Assembly: GCA_963971305.1 (NCBI GenBank)
Contig: OZ020313.1
Coordinates: 19,293,260-19,357,259, forward strand
DNA length: 64,000 nucleotides
Direction: 5' to 3'
From: Arcuatula senhousia
Taxonomy: Eukaryota; Mollusca; Bivalvia; Mytilida; Mytilidae
Below, piece by piece: positions 13,046-25,109 of the stretch (position 1 is its first letter; every line of letters starts with the position of its first letter). Below the pieces are notes generated by a model that ran no database searches, was not told where the DNA came from, and saw nothing but the letters and a program-made list of their open reading frames with translations. The position numbers were made by a program, and so were the translations under genes.

Positions 13046-14010
13046 TAAAGGAGGGGGTGAATTTAATGTACATTTGTAATGTATGACTGTGAAATCCCTC
13101 CTACAATGTATATCAGGAGCACCCTCATTGAATGAGGTAAAGAAGGGATCTGGGTATTCCTTTCGTGGATTACTGTGGTGTCCATTTTAGTCGGACCCCC
13201 CAGGGCCTAGGTGTCTGGACTAACGATCATCGTCTGGCGTTCCTCAATCAGGCCTGCCTGTCTAAAACATTTTATAACGATCCTTTATGAATAAGGTGGT
13301 GAAGCTGGCGACTTCAGCGATTACATCAATCAGTATGCATCATCAACACAATGAATAAACGGCCAAACTGAATAATTGTGCGTTTTAAACCTCAAATAGA
13401 CTGGGCATTTATCAGAAAAAAATCCTAGCCAATCTCGGATATTATAAAACGCTTTCTTGTGAGAGTTATTTTAACATTTACAAAGCATTAGTGACCATTA
13501 GTTAAAATCCCGTGTTTTTGATATGGAAGGAGCTCTGACGTCCAACGGCACCAGCTTGCTGGAAAAATGCCGTGGACGTCAGAGCAATCTCGGACTAAAG
13601 GAGGGGGTGAATTTAATGTACATTTGTAATGTATGACTGTGAAATCCCTCCTATATCAGGAGCACCCTCATTGAATGAGGTGAAGAAGGGATCTGGGTAT
13701 TCCTTTCGTGGATTACTGTGGTGTCCATTTTAGTCGGACCCCCCCTAGGGCCTAGGTGTCTGGACTAACGATCATCGCCTGGCGTCCCTCAATCAGGCCT
13801 GCCTGTCTAAAACATTTTATAACGATCCTTTATGAATAAGGTGGTTTAAGGTGGTGAAGCTGGCGACTTCAGCGATTACATCAATCAGTATGCATCATCA
13901 ACACAATGAATAAACGGCCAAACTGAATAATTGTGCGTTTTAAACCTCAAATAGATCATTTATCAGAAAAAAATCCTAGCCAATCTCGGATATTATAAAA
14001 CGCTTTCTTT
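12909..14010 (+). repeat. 550-bp direct tandem duplication
   Basis: Segments 12909-13458 and 13459-about 14010 are nearly identical, starting 'gtgagagttatt' and ending 'ataaaacgctttct'. Each includes the right arm of the MITE ending at 13045 (second copy ends near 13595) plus a unique flank. Small differences (a 12-bp insertion near 13845 and a few substitutions) show that some time has passed. Confidence 0.88.
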
Positions 14011-14639
14011 TGTACCATATCAAATTAATTTACTCCCTGAGTAAAGGAAATGATTCTTATGCTATGATTTTTGTATTTAAAAGGTGAATTCATTGAAAAT
14101 GTAAGATTTTTTCTTTCATTTACCTTAAAAACAAACAATGGCGTCCGGTTTCGCGGGCTATTTGCTTAACGGTAGTAAAACGGCGTAAAATAACACTTCG
14201 CGGCAATATAAACCTTTTTAAACTGCAAGCTACAACTACTATTAGCATAATTCAAGTGAAGTTATAAAATGAATTTGTACTCAAGCTAACATTATGAAAC
14301 GGCATCGTACTTATTATATAAAAAAACACGTACTAAAATGTTACATGTTTTAATGACGTTTCAAAAATTTATCCGCTATGTCAGATTGTTCACGGAGTTT
14401 GCCGGAAAATAATTCTTTCAAATTCTTTCAAATAAATACACTAAATTTGGCATTCATTTCTTTTTGTTTTTTTGTTAGGCTAAAATATCATTGTGTAAGT
14501 GCATATCTGATTTACATAAAACCTTAACAACTTTGAAAACCGCATGTCGGAAACAAACGAATATAACGAAGTTACGCATGACGGAATTTTTAGGCTAAAC
14601 GATCTCTCCCGACCTAATTGAAGGAGCGCTACATTTATA

Positions 14640-14870
14640 TTGTTAATAAGTTGTAAATATTCTGAAAATTATTTTTGACGAAAAAATATTTTGGCAGCAG
14701 AGGGAAATTAAAATATATTCTGGAGAAGGACTACTACCATATAAAATAATACTCATTATGAAAAAAAAATCTGTTGCGATGCCCACGAAAAATAAATAGT
14801 TTTGTGACCAAAACAAAACATCCACGCCCCCCCTTTCAAGTTAAATGGTCCATTCCTAAACTCATTTGCC
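14640..14870 (-). mobile_element. Partial copy of the 'ccatttaacttgaa' MITE
   Basis: The end 'cccccctttcaagttaaatg' with an interior of repeated 'atattttggcagcagaggga' matches the foldback element at 23813-24118. Only one end is well preserved. The 60-residue open frame inside it is not considered a gene. Confidence 0.55.
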
Positions 14871-17055
14871 CGTGTTATCATTTTTTGCTGTGTTGCATGC
14901 GACTCCTTTTTAGCAACTAGCCTCCATTTTCAATCGTAATTTTATAATTCAAATAAATAAATGAACACCTTGTGATGAGTATTTATATATGTACTCTTCA
15001 AAAAAGTCACACGTAGGTATATGTATGATTCTTAATTGTATGTATAATCATTTTAATACTTCAATGTAACCATTTAATAATAATAAAATATACTTTATTA
15101 AACTGTAAAATTGCGAACAATTTTCTCATCCACAAAATGTTGAATGAAGAGTAACTGTACAATGTGTACGTAGAATCGTACAGGACGTGGATTCGAACAC
15201 TTTTCGTAAATTTCAAAATTACATTTTACGAAAAATGATTATACAGATATTTGTTTGTGTAAATGATACTATATAAATCAAGTGTATTCTTTTACAGTAT
15301 AAGTCACATTTTTGAGTTGAAGAACTTTTTAATCAATATTAAAAATCGAAGTCTAATTAATCCGATAAATTGTAAAATTTGTTCTACAAACAATATATCT
15401 ATTACAAACTGAATAAAAGTATCTGTCTAACACAGTTTTTGAAATATTTAGTGAAATATTTCTTGAAAAAAATTACAATTACAATTTAAGTGAATCTCGG
15501 CACCCTCTATCACCATTAAGGGAGGGGAACAAAAAGGCTTTAAACACCTTCTTGTGTAAGCTTACAAGTAGATCAGAAATCAATTGGACATTGCAAAACA
15601 ATTTCAATTACAAAATGTATGTTATTTCAATTAGTGTCCGATAATATTTTCAAAAGTTTCAATCGTAATTTATGGTTTGTCTTCCTTCTTTTGTCTTGTC
15701 TTATGGACATTTGAGATTGATTCTCCAAGTTCGGGTTTTTTGTTATTACCTTTATTCAGACAAGTACAGTTTTCGGAAATAATTATAATTTGTTTACCTT
15801 ATTTTATTATTCTTAACCTTAAATGTGTTTGTAATTTGAAATACATTTTATAGTAGGAATAAAAAAATGGCGTCCTTACTAACTATTTGTACTCACTTGT
15901 ATTCTTTATAGTTTCGGGGTTTTTTTGTCTTTGAAATTGCAAATATCGAATTATTTCCCTTTGAATGGAAAGGGTGCAGTTTTCGAAAATTATTTTAATA
16001 AATGATTCGATTATATTTTGTTACCATTGTTTTTCATTTTTTATACATGGATTGTGTTTGTAATTTGAAATAATAGTAGAACATGAAAAACATATCAAAT
16101 TACACTTTTTACAGAAGATTGTATAAGTTTCGGTTTAACATATGTTTGAATATCACTTCCATATTAAGCATGACTAGTGCCCCAGGAGTTCATATATTTC
16201 TTCTAAAACGAAAATATGTTTTTGTTAATTAAATGTCAAAACATGTTGATATTTTTCTTAACATCTCTTTAAGAACACACATTGAGTGAAAAGTTTGTAT
16301 CGTTTGCTCCTTCAAGTTTTAGTGTTTTATGTTTATCTTTCCTTTGTTTTTATTTTCGTCGTAAACATTTGGAATTTTTAATTAAAAAATATTGCATTGT
16401 TGTATAGTGTTGTAACAAACAAAAACAATTTACCCGTCCAATGCACCTGATTTTCCATATGGTTACGGCGTGAATTTTGATAATTCTTTGTTTGTTTTGT
16501 GAGTTTTGTATTGTCTCCTTCTTTATTTTGTTTGATTTGTATTGATTTGTTTTTTCATTCGGGCTTTTAACATTAGAATGCCAAATAAGTGTATCTTTGC
16601 TCGTTTTGTGAAACGTGTGTTTAAAAACAAATGATACAAAACCATTTGCAACTTATCTTCGCAAATACGATTACGTGTTCTTTTCTTTTTATTGTTTATT
16701 TTGCAATCTCATTAGGGTATATTTTTACTTGATTCTGCTATTTATGTATTTTTTGTACATTTTGCTTAAAATTATTTATGCATGTTTACTCGGAAAATGT
16801 TGGATTTAAACCCTTAAGTGCGTCTAATTTTGATGCTAATAACATATTGTGTTATGTACTCAACGTAGGGTTTAAAAACTGTTTCTCTTTAAACTCATGA
16901 TTTCACAGATAGGTATTTTTATTGTGTGTAAAATTGTAAGTTCTTACCTTACTTAATCTCTTTGTCACAAGATCTTGATTACAGTTAAAAGAACCAAAAT
17001 CCTAGTCCACCCTGGTATAACTATTGTTGAAGCTTCTATATAGAATATTACAAAA
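14871..17055. other. No gene seen
   Basis: AT-rich sequence with many short T-rich runs. One solitary mariner-type end (tactcttcaaaaaagtcaca) is at about 14992. The frame 16615-16809 is hydrophobic but unsupported. Confidence 0.45.
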
Positions 17056-17549
17056 TATACTCTTCAAAAAAGTTACGCATAGACAGAAAATTTCTCGTAC
17101 GCTTAATGCAAATCGAAACAACTTCAAAACATTATTGCGGAGCTGTTCTGCAACCGATTTTCACGAAATAAAATCAAGTAAAAAAGAAATAATGAAGATT
17201 GTTTAATTAATTTAGACCAAAATCCTAACTTCAATGGTTTTAAAGACATTGTGAGTAGAACACGACTAATGTTTTTCACGGAACATTTTGCATTGATTTA
17301 AACGGGATATTGAATCGTGAAAGTACACTTGAGTTCTCCTTGCAATATCTTAAAAAGCAGCGATGTTACAAATGTACGATTTTACTCAAAATTAAACCAA
17401 CAATCTGTATTTTGGTTTCTTTTTACTGGATTTTATTTCGTGATAATCAGTCGCATAACAGCTCGGCAATAATGTTTTGAAATTGTTTCGATTTGCATTA
17501 AACGTACGGGGATTTTTCTATCTATGCGTAACTTTTTTTGAAGAGTATA
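17056..17549. mobile_element. Mariner-like MITE with long inverted ends
   Basis: Both ends read TACTCTTCAAAAAA (one A more at the right), then GTTACGCATAGA, flanked by TA. The arms stay alignable for about 150 bp, including 'taatgcaaatcgaaacaa' and 'cacgaaataaaatc'. The total length is under 500 bp with no transposase. End sequence and TA flank fit Tc1/mariner-derived MITEs. A similar single end is at about 14992-15020. Confidence 0.8.
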
Positions 17550-18409
17550 GATTTGAAACCTGAATATATAATGCTGCAAAGGTGCGATTTATCAAATGGA
17601 ATACAAGTTGAAAACTATCTCAGCGATTTCGGCGAAGTTTACGCCATTATTAAATGGAGGAATAATTTCTAAGTCTTGGCCTTTTGATATTTTGTAGTGA
17701 TATACATGAAGCAATAATATATACGTAAAGCAATATGCTTGTTCTGCTTTACAACTGAAAAGGGAAAATCCTTTTGAAAATGAGGTACCAATCATGTTAC
17801 ATGTACAAGCGTTACATCAGACAAAAACAGACAGTGTGTAAATGCAAGAGACAAATAACACAGTTTTTGCTGAAACGAAAATTAATATCTTAAGCTCTTA
17901 TGAACATTTCGAGAAATAACATTTCGTCAAGGATTTGCAACCAAAATATTTTTAATTGTTTCGTCGTATCAGTAATTAAGTGATTAAGAAACTTAAATGA
18001 TTACACCTTTATGCAAAATGCACATTGTCCATAAGAGGAGGGTTAACATTATTAATTTATTATTCAACATAATAAATTTGGACTTTCAAAACTAACAACC
18101 CTAGTTTGATTAAAGATGAAAAAAATCCTTAAATTGCCGTACGGAGCATCCAAATTATCGTAGCTCCCCACCTTTACATTGCTTTTGCATTCGACTTTTG
18201 ACTTTTATATTTGTTTATATAATAAGAAAATAAAATAATTTATGTAGCTTAAAACCTGTATGTAAATTTCCCCTATCATTATCACCTCTTTGCATGTTAA
18301 TCTTGTCAAGGTTGCAATGTTTATCTCTAATGTTTCAATGTTTCATGCCCTCGAAAGTGCTTGAAATTGTAATGCGGAAAAAAAATTCCCAGTGTTACTT
18401 TTGTAACAT

Positions 18410-18605
18410 CTATCGATTCTTTGTTTTGTTTTGATTTTTAGATAACTTTGCATTGATTTCGATCCAGTCTGCTTCTCCATGGTTTAGTTTTAGAGTTTTC
18501 TGGTTTACTTGAGACTTTAGAAATAAATTATAACTATTTTGAATGTCGAGTATTGAACCCTTTGAATGCATTATCATATGGTGCATGATAATATCAAAGT
18601 TTTGC
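18410..18605 (-). CDS. Possible terminal exon of gene A
   Basis: If exon 4 is spliced, the phase-1 remainder could join here through the acceptor ACATACAG|CT, about 160 bp downstream. The frame is open for some 65 codons, with segments ATFVQQNFDI and NHGEADWIEIN, a basic end rich in Asn and Lys (NQNKTKNR), then TAG. It has no hydrophobic anchor, so the product would be secreted. The polypyrimidine tract is weak and no paralogue of this segment was found. An anchor exon like gene B's (44361-44445), also phase 1, would be an equally compatible successor but was not located. Confidence 0.28.
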
Positions 18606-18765
18606 TGAACAAATGTAGCTGTATGTAATTTCAATTTCAGTATGCTTTTGTATGTAACTCAAGAAGGAACAATAATAATGTAAATGTATCACTGTCTTAG
18701 ATCAAAACAAACAAGTATCTTTAACCATAATCAATAACCTTTGTATTTTAATTGTTTTTAATTAC

Positions 18766-18955
18766 CTGAACAGTTGTCGCCATGGATGGGTCTTCTGAAG
18801 TTATATATATTTCTTTTGGAGCCATTTGATGTTACAGAGCAGGTAACCATGAATTGACTACATACTTGAGGAATTTTATGTACCTCTATGTTAACTTTAA
18901 ACAAAACTCCAAGTCTTTCTGAATTCTGAGACAAAGTTTGGGTAAATTCTTCGCT
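18766..18955 (-). CDS. Gene A exon 4: Cys-containing extracellular module
   Basis: A 190-nt exon, acceptor ATTTTGTTTTAG|AGC, open from phase 0. It encodes 63 codons beginning SEEFTQTLSQNS, with VNIEVHKIPQVCSQF followed by MVTCSVTSNGS, a late-strand Cys pattern like that of Ig folds, and ending GDNCS. Sequons NGS and NCS are present. Its 3' end can be read in two ways: a splice donor (TTCAG|GTAATT) leaving phase 1, or read-through to an in-frame TAA two codons later (18758-18760). No clear polyadenylation signal follows closely, which slightly favours splicing. With exons 1-3 this gives about 218 residues of extracellular protein. Confidence 0.55.
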
Positions 18956-19702
18956 CTAAAACAAAATGTAAATGCATGATTTTGCTCTAGTGATATTGCA
19001 AACAACAATTCTAATTCAAGGCTAAAAAGAAAGAAATGAACTCATATTACAGCGTCTACATTCAAATCTTTTGTAAATAAAATGATTGTGACAATTCATG
19101 AAAATGATCGTAAACTATTTTTGTCTATCGTGTTTGTAAGGAAAGTATAGTAAGAACTGTTACATGGAGTACCTACAGAACGTACGAAAGTTAAAAGTAT
19201 TTGACTTTGTGTCAGTTTTTGGTCAGTATTCATGGTATATGGCATACGTGCAAGTTGACCTGACAGATTAGAGAACACTTATGACAGTTTGTTAGCCGGC
19301 TATTTTTGTGGGGGCTACTTTTTACGATTTTAAAACATAAAGTATCTAAAAAAATGTCGCTGATTTCATTTTTGCGGTCCGTTCTTGTAGCATACATCAT
19401 ATTAGGGAAAAAAATTGTAAAATCTAATTAGTATACCTTAAATGATTATAATAAAAAAATTGTTGGAACTGTTTTCTATTTCCAAATTAAATCGTTAATA
19501 AGTTTATTCGGTAGCAAATAGAAAGTAAAGCTTGGATAGATGTACAAGCTACTAACTACTTTGAATTTAACTAATAATGTAGAATATGCATTAAGGTCCA
19601 TCAGTGCCTTTCTTTTTAAATGGCGTAATTTTCTATCTATTTTCTAGTATATGCAGAACAAAAACTGCAAGTGAATTAAACAAAACTAAAGCATAGCTCA
19701 AG

Positions 19703-20044
19703 ATTGACTCTCAAGAAAGACTTTCAACAAGGCTCTTTGACAAACGTGGTGACTTCAACTTTCCAATTGTAAACTTTCCCTTCTTGTGTAGCAACATTCC
19801 GTCCACTCCAGCTTATGGAGTTAACGTATCTTAATTGATTCGTTTCTCAAGAGCGCGTAGGACTTACATCGATTTCCTTAGCAGAGCGTCACGTCTGACG
19901 CAAAAATTGCCCACACATGGTTACATGTATGTTGCTCCTCGGTTGCTGTCTTCACTCAAGACATTTTACGAACGACATCATGCACTTATAGACAAATATG
20001 GGATTTCGATCTCTCGGATGATTGCAGATGTTGGTTTGTCATAG
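19703..20044 (+). pseudogene. Penelope-like RT C-terminus, degraded copy
   Basis: Translation reads LSTRLFDKRGDFNFPIVNF, then PFLCSNIPSTPAYGV, a stop (TAA at 19832-19834, where the family has Gln), and LIRFSRARRTYIDFLSRASR, ending IDKYGISISRMIADVGLS. The order matches the C-terminal part of the intact RT at 58033-59286 (KIYDKRDDFNFQIINFP, SNIPTSPAYVVYISQLIR). The catalytic part is missing. Confidence 0.82.
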
Positions 20045-20645
20045 AGTTTTGTTTTGTATTCTTTTACCAGATTTGACACGCTGAATTGACTGTTGCCAAC
20101 GCGATGGGTGTGCTATAGCAAGCAGGAGCTGCTTACCTTTCTGGAGCACCCGAGTTCACTCTTGTTTCGACTGGAATTCGCGTTGTTGATTGATATTCAG
20201 TTATTTTGTGTTTCAATGTTTTAGATGAGTGCAGATGTTGGTTTGTCAAAGGGTTTTGTTTTGCCTTCCTTTATCGGATTTGACACGCTGAAAAGACTAT
20301 TAGCAACGCGACGGGTGTGCTATAGCAAGCAGGAACTGCTTACTCTCCCGGAGCACCTGAGTTCACTCTTGTTTCGACTGGAGTTCGCGTTGTTGATTGG
20401 TATTCAGTTATTTTGTTTTTCCATGTTTTACATGTTGTCTGTTTTTGTCCCGTTCTTGTTGGTGTTTACTGGTGTTGTCTCTGTCTTTTCGGACTTTTGA
20501 CATTCGGATACCCAATTTGTACCTCTAGCTGCTTCTTTTATATGTTGTCTGTTTTCGTCCGGCATTGATGGTGTTTACTGGTTTTGTCTCCGCCCTTTCG
20601 GATCTTTGACATTCGGATAGACCATTGGTACCTCTGCTTCTTGAC
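20028..20645 (+). repeat. Penelope 3' tail, partly duplicated in tandem
   Basis: The 3' tail ('gatgttggtttgtca', 'acacgctgaa', 'gtgctatagcaagcagga', 'gagttcactcttgtttcgac') occurs twice, at about 20028-20225 and 20232-20530, and the last 100 bp repeat again at 20537-20640. The 91-codon open frame across the second copy follows this tail and is not a gene. The same tail appears at about 410-655, 26790-27060 and 34619-34920 on the plus strand, and in reverse at 35930-36075 and 37050-37345. Confidence 0.75.
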
Positions 20646-20649
20646 TTAG

Positions 20650-23600
20650 TTATGGTATTTTCTAATCTAATTTCTATCATTTTTTTTATGAACTCCTTTA
20701 AAAAAAGATCTCTTGTTTCTCCTGTTAAGATTGTAAATCGAAAGAGGACAAACTATCCCAATTGTGCCCCTCACACGAACCTGTAGATAAATCCCTTATT
20801 GAAAGTTGCATGACATTTGGGGCCTCATGAAGGGGTGAAAGTGATATTTGCCTTAAATCGACTGTTTTCAAAAGTGGAGAAAAAAATCTAAAATAAAGGA
20901 TTATAACATGAAGATATCATAAAAATAAGGTTAAACTTTAAATTTCAATTCTATAAGCAGTTTTGGCTGTGCACATACAGAAAATAGATTAATTTAATGC
21001 CATGTTTGAAGAAAGCTACAGATGGACCTTAATAAAACTATAAAATTTTAATTATTAAATAATCATCATAATTGATAAAGTAAACGTAAAATAGCATACT
21101 ATAATTTGCAAAAAAAATCGTGAGGGAAAAATGAACGGGAAACAGACCAAAGTAAATATCTGTCTTTTTTGAAAGTTCTGGTTTTCACTGATCCACGAAA
21201 AAAAAATTAAACCATCTCAAAAATAACCTGCTATACGGTATGACTGTTAATAACCAATCACAAATTGATATCTACTCTAACTAGACCAGACACAATTATA
21301 TGAAAACCCTATACCCAGTGACCGATTTTAAATTATGACTGTTACGCAAATACCTGATATAATGACAGGTCTTTTTAATTTGTTTCTCGATCAGTTGAAG
21401 TTTAGAGTTGAAATAAAGTGTATTTACAGTATATAGTTCTTGACATGAGTATGTTAATACATGTGTAATTGTTTCCTAGTTTAGAATTTCTAATGTCTTA
21501 GGAAATAATTCCACTTTACAACCTCCAACAAAATTATGATTTTAGAGTGAAAAAATATTCCAAACAAAGGAATTTAGTCCACTATTTAAGATGCATTTGA
21601 CACTTTTAAAACCAAATATTTATCCCCCGCTTGGGCACCAAAGATAATCTAAGAGAACAACAAAACAGAATAACAAAAAAGTATCCCCATTATGTAATAT
21701 GGTAATTGACCTGTATAGTTGTAGAATAAATGTCTATGAATGGTCGTTTCGTTATCATTAGTTACTGATATTGGACGGAGTTCCTTATATATAGAAACTT
21801 CCCAAAGTTAATAGTTTGTATTTTTCCAGACGGATGTGCAATGTGCGCGCAGTCGCGCTCGTCAAGAATTTCTATGGGGCCAGAAATGCGATGCTTTTAT
21901 CTGAATAAAATATAAAAAATGACAGATTTAACACCCGTAGTTAAATTTCTTTTTAAAATTAAAGGAGAATATGAATGGAAAGTCAAAACTAAATTTTTGA
22001 AATACTCGCTGTAGAAGAGATAAGATAACGTTTTTACAATATTAGGTTTATCAGTATGTGCGCTGTCGATCAACGTGATAATATTAGTTTAGTAAATATC
22101 AAATCCTATATATATGACGATGTATAATAAATTCACAATTATGTTTAACAAAACTGAATTAACATAGAATAGTATGGGAAAGAGTGTCTTACCTGAGCTC
22201 ATCATGGAGATAAATCCATCATGTCCAGGGTTTATTTAAAACTCCTGATTGAAACGTATCGTGTTTTCTGCCAGGTTTTTATATCAATCTTCTTCAGCAA
22301 ACATTTCGAATGAGATACATTGGTATAAAGAAAATCTTTCAAAACCTGACAGAAAAAATGTTGTTTTTACTGTCTGCTGTTCAAGTGCGAAATACTCTGA
22401 CCGGGAAATAACGTCACGGAATACGTGTAAAGCCAAAAGAGGTTTATTTCGTACCCGTCGAACGTTGTTTCAAAATATTTCGGCCCTTGTTTTGGAATGT
22501 TACAAAATTTGAGAACAAATAATTCGTTGTTTTTACTATCTTATTTTTTGACTATTATTTTCTAAAGCTGAGTCCCCTTTTAGGTTGCACACATTTTCAT
22601 ATTATTCTAGAATTATATCATTGTTTTGGACGATTCAGTTTGAAAGGAGCAATCATATTCCTATGCAACGCAGATTTTTTGCGATTATCCAAAAGAAAGT
22701 TTCATTTGAAAATGAGCTGATGGATGCTGAAACGCAAGGACTGTTAACGTGAAGTTCGGTCCCCGGTCAGCAAATATCCTTCAAGCAAAATGAAGACAAG
22801 CTTCAACTAAGAAAACAAAATGGATCCATATGAATCCTGTAACTTTCTTCTATTCCTTTTCACTTCCAAACTGACATATTTTTCCGTGAATATAACCCAA
22901 AATTGACAGGTATTACGCTAAATGTCAAAGGTCTAGGTGTAAAGTTAGGATACAACCTTATTATCATGGTTAATCAGGTCGAGTCATCTAGATTTGATTT
23001 GCCTATCAATCAATCAAAATTTTTAAAATTGACCTTTCCAAAGGGAAAAAATAGTAAAACTCTTTCGACGTTTTTATAGGATAGTTCTCAACATAAATAT
23101 ATTTTCTTAAACTTCCTCGCTCAGATTTTGTCAATACCAGAAAGTTTGGGCTTTAAAGTTTTCTATTTTGCATGGGTAGATTCTCCTTATAAAGTAATGT
23201 TATGTCTACATTTTGACTTCTAATTCGTTTGGTGTATTAGTCAACGGACAATAACAAAGGTAAAAATAACACTAAAATCTCCCTACTGATCAATGCTCCT
23301 CGGGGAAAATTATTTATACCTTAACTTTTTATCTGATATTGATGATAATAGACCAACTAAGTTTTTCACCGCTCATTTTAAAAATTAGTTCAGCTAGTCA
23401 GTTTTTGCTGAATTATTTCTCAAAAAGCACGTGTTGGTGATCGTAATTATTTGTATTCTCGCAAAAACCATTGGTCAAAAGTTCGATGTAAACAATATCC
23501 TTACAAGGTAGAATCTTCGAACTGTTAATCCATTTCCTCCGAATACAATATTGTGAAAATAGCAAAAATGACAAATGAAAAGATGTTAAAAAATTGCTGT

Positions 23601-23812
23601 TTACATTTTTCCATTGCATTAACGGAGTTCCAATAGGTAGACTAGGATAGAAACACAAGTTTCAGGTGGGAGTTGGAATTGACTTTTTTTTCGAAATGAT
23701 GATGTTTACTCCGTTTATGTTTTCATCTTTGCATGTCTTGTGTTTAAACTTGTGTTCCCAGGTTTTATTATTTTTTCGTTGGATAGTTTATTACAATTTC
23801 TTTTAGTCTTTA
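20650..23812. other. Gene A intron region; no exon found apart from the weak 22.2 kb candidate
   Basis: Lies between gene A exons 3 and 4. The 87-codon plus frame 22249-22512 and the 81-codon minus frame 23413-23658 have no recognisable domain and no paralogue in the window. Confidence 0.4.
22190..22290 (-). promoter_or_regulatory. Possible core promoter and short first exon
   Basis: Reading the minus strand, a TATA-like GATATAAAAAC (near 22280) is followed by about 80 bases ending ATGATGAGCTCAG|GTAAGA, a good donor. The leader contains an out-of-frame ATG opening a very short frame. This could be an alternative first exon within the gene A intron, but the phase (1) does not fit gene A exon 4 (phase 0). 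Weak evidence only. Confidence 0.2.
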
Positions 23813-24118
23813 GGGACGGACCATTTAACTTGAAAGGGGGGGGAGACCTTGGTTTTTTGTTTTGGCCAGAAAATTTTTTCCGCGCTTTAAAAAATTATAT
23901 TTGTGAATGCGTCATGACAGATTTTTTATTTTCTGAAAGCGTCGCGACAGAATATTTTTTTTTATTATTAGCATTATTTTATATGGCAGAAATTCTTCTT
24001 CAGAATATTTTTTTTCTTACCCTCTGCTGCCAAAATATTTTTTTCATCAAAAATCATTTTCAAAATATTTTTTTTGGAAAAAAACCAAGCCCCCCCTTCA
24101 AGTTAAATGGTCGGTCCC
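23813..24118. mobile_element. Foldback MITE, PIF/Harbinger-like
   Basis: Left end GGGACGGACCATTTAACTTG and right end CAAGTTAAATGGTCGGTCCC are inverted repeats, flanked by TTA on both sides. A 3-bp TTA duplication fits PIF/Harbinger. G- and C-runs follow the ends, and the interior is AT-rich with repeated 'agaatatttttttt'. A 134-codon open frame crosses it but follows the repeat and is not a gene. Related copies lie at 14640-14870 and, split, at 33663-33785 with 34925-35035. Confidence 0.75.
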
Positions 24119-24327
24119 TTATCAATTATATTGTGGTTTTGTAATATTTTACAATTTTTCTTCAGTATTCAAATTTTTAACGTTTCTTTTGGTCAAAAGT
24201 ATTTGCGTATCATTTTATCATTGACATAATGTTCCTGATTTTTTGTTATTGTGTGTATTGATTGACTCTTATTATTGTGACTTTACAATAAATGACGATG
24301 TTTAACTAAGCAATATAAAGTACTTAC

Positions 24328-24422
24328 AGCAACTCTTGAAATGCACTTTGGAATAGGATAAACATCTTTTATGTGCAAATAGAAGGATTCTCCGGTGAAT
24401 GTTTCCTGAGTGGTACCAATGG
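24328..24422 (-). CDS. Gene A exon 3: start of a second extracellular module
   Basis: A 95-nt exon, acceptor TTTTATCAAG|CC and donor GTTGCT|GTAAGT. Read from the phase 1 left by the preceding exon it is open throughout and begins AIGTTQETFTGESFYL, with one Cys in the segment PKCISRVA. It ends in phase 0, exactly the phase in which the exon at 18955 opens. Together the two exons would form a second Ig-sized module. It is too short to be convincing alone; the support is the phase agreement on both sides and the good splice sites. Intron 2 is only about 390 bp. Confidence 0.55.
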
Positions 24423-24808
24423 CTTGATAAAAAGCAGAATTATATTAGATAAGAAAATAATAATTAACGTGGATAATTCAGATAGGAAATAGCAATACAT
24501 ATCTTTTCAAAGTTATCACCTTTGGGCCTAAGATATTGGCTTTTTTAAAGTCTGGCTATTCTGAATAAGAATAGGTGGGTTTAAAACTGATATCCGTTCA
24601 TTTTATTTATAGATTATGATCATCATTTAACATAATATTAAACATAATATTACACTAAAATTTTGTTTACCTCTGAATTTGTAGCCCCCCCCCCCTTAAT
24701 CATTTATAGACTTTGCAATTTTTAGACAATAGGCTTTGTATGAAATGATAACATTGCATTTCATTAAAGGAATTTCTAAATTACTCAATTTTGATCAATG
24801 ATGTTTAC

Positions 24809-25102
24809 CTGTGAAATTGTCAGCTGTCACAAGCAAGAAGATAGTTTCTTGGTCAAAATTACAAGAAAATGTATATGTTGTATTTAGATCATTCGCATCT
24901 ACGTGTTGAATCTTAATGCCAAAGAAACCATACTCGTTGATCGCTGAATACTTAGTTCTATTTGAGGAAAAAAAACCATTCAGCAGCAATTCACCATTTG
25001 CCTTTGTCCATTTTGTGGTACAGTTTCGTGGTTCTTTGCTGTGATATATTTCAAGTTCTCCACCATAAACTATAGGATTTGGTCTCACATCCAATTTTTG
25101 AG
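24809..25102 (-). CDS. Gene A exon 2: Ig-like domain exon
   Basis: A phase 1-1 exon of 294 nt (98 codons) with acceptor ATACAATAG|CT and donor TTCACAG|GTAAAC. The product has the pattern V-x-P-x-P-I-V-x-G-G-x-L, then NCTTKWTK, then NTTYTFSCNF and a final DNFTG. A Cys followed closely by Trp, and a late Y-x-x-x-C, resemble strands C and F of an Ig fold, although the first Cys is nearer the Trp than in a canonical Ig domain. Four N-glycosylation sequons are visible (NCT, NRT, NTT, NFT). The gene B exon at 46432-46725 has the same length, phase and motif order, which is the main reason to believe it is real coding sequence. A function in recognition or adhesion at the cell surface is inference; I do not recognise a named family. 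Confidence 0.72.
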
Positions 25103-25109
25103 CTATTGT

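Noticed and set aside
22249..22512. 87-codon plus frame
   Set aside because: No domain, and the opposite strand carries the better promoter/donor-like signals; support is insufficient for either.
23740..24144. 134-codon plus-strand open frame
   Set aside because: It runs through a foldback MITE with T-rich interior; residues follow the repeat and no domain is present.
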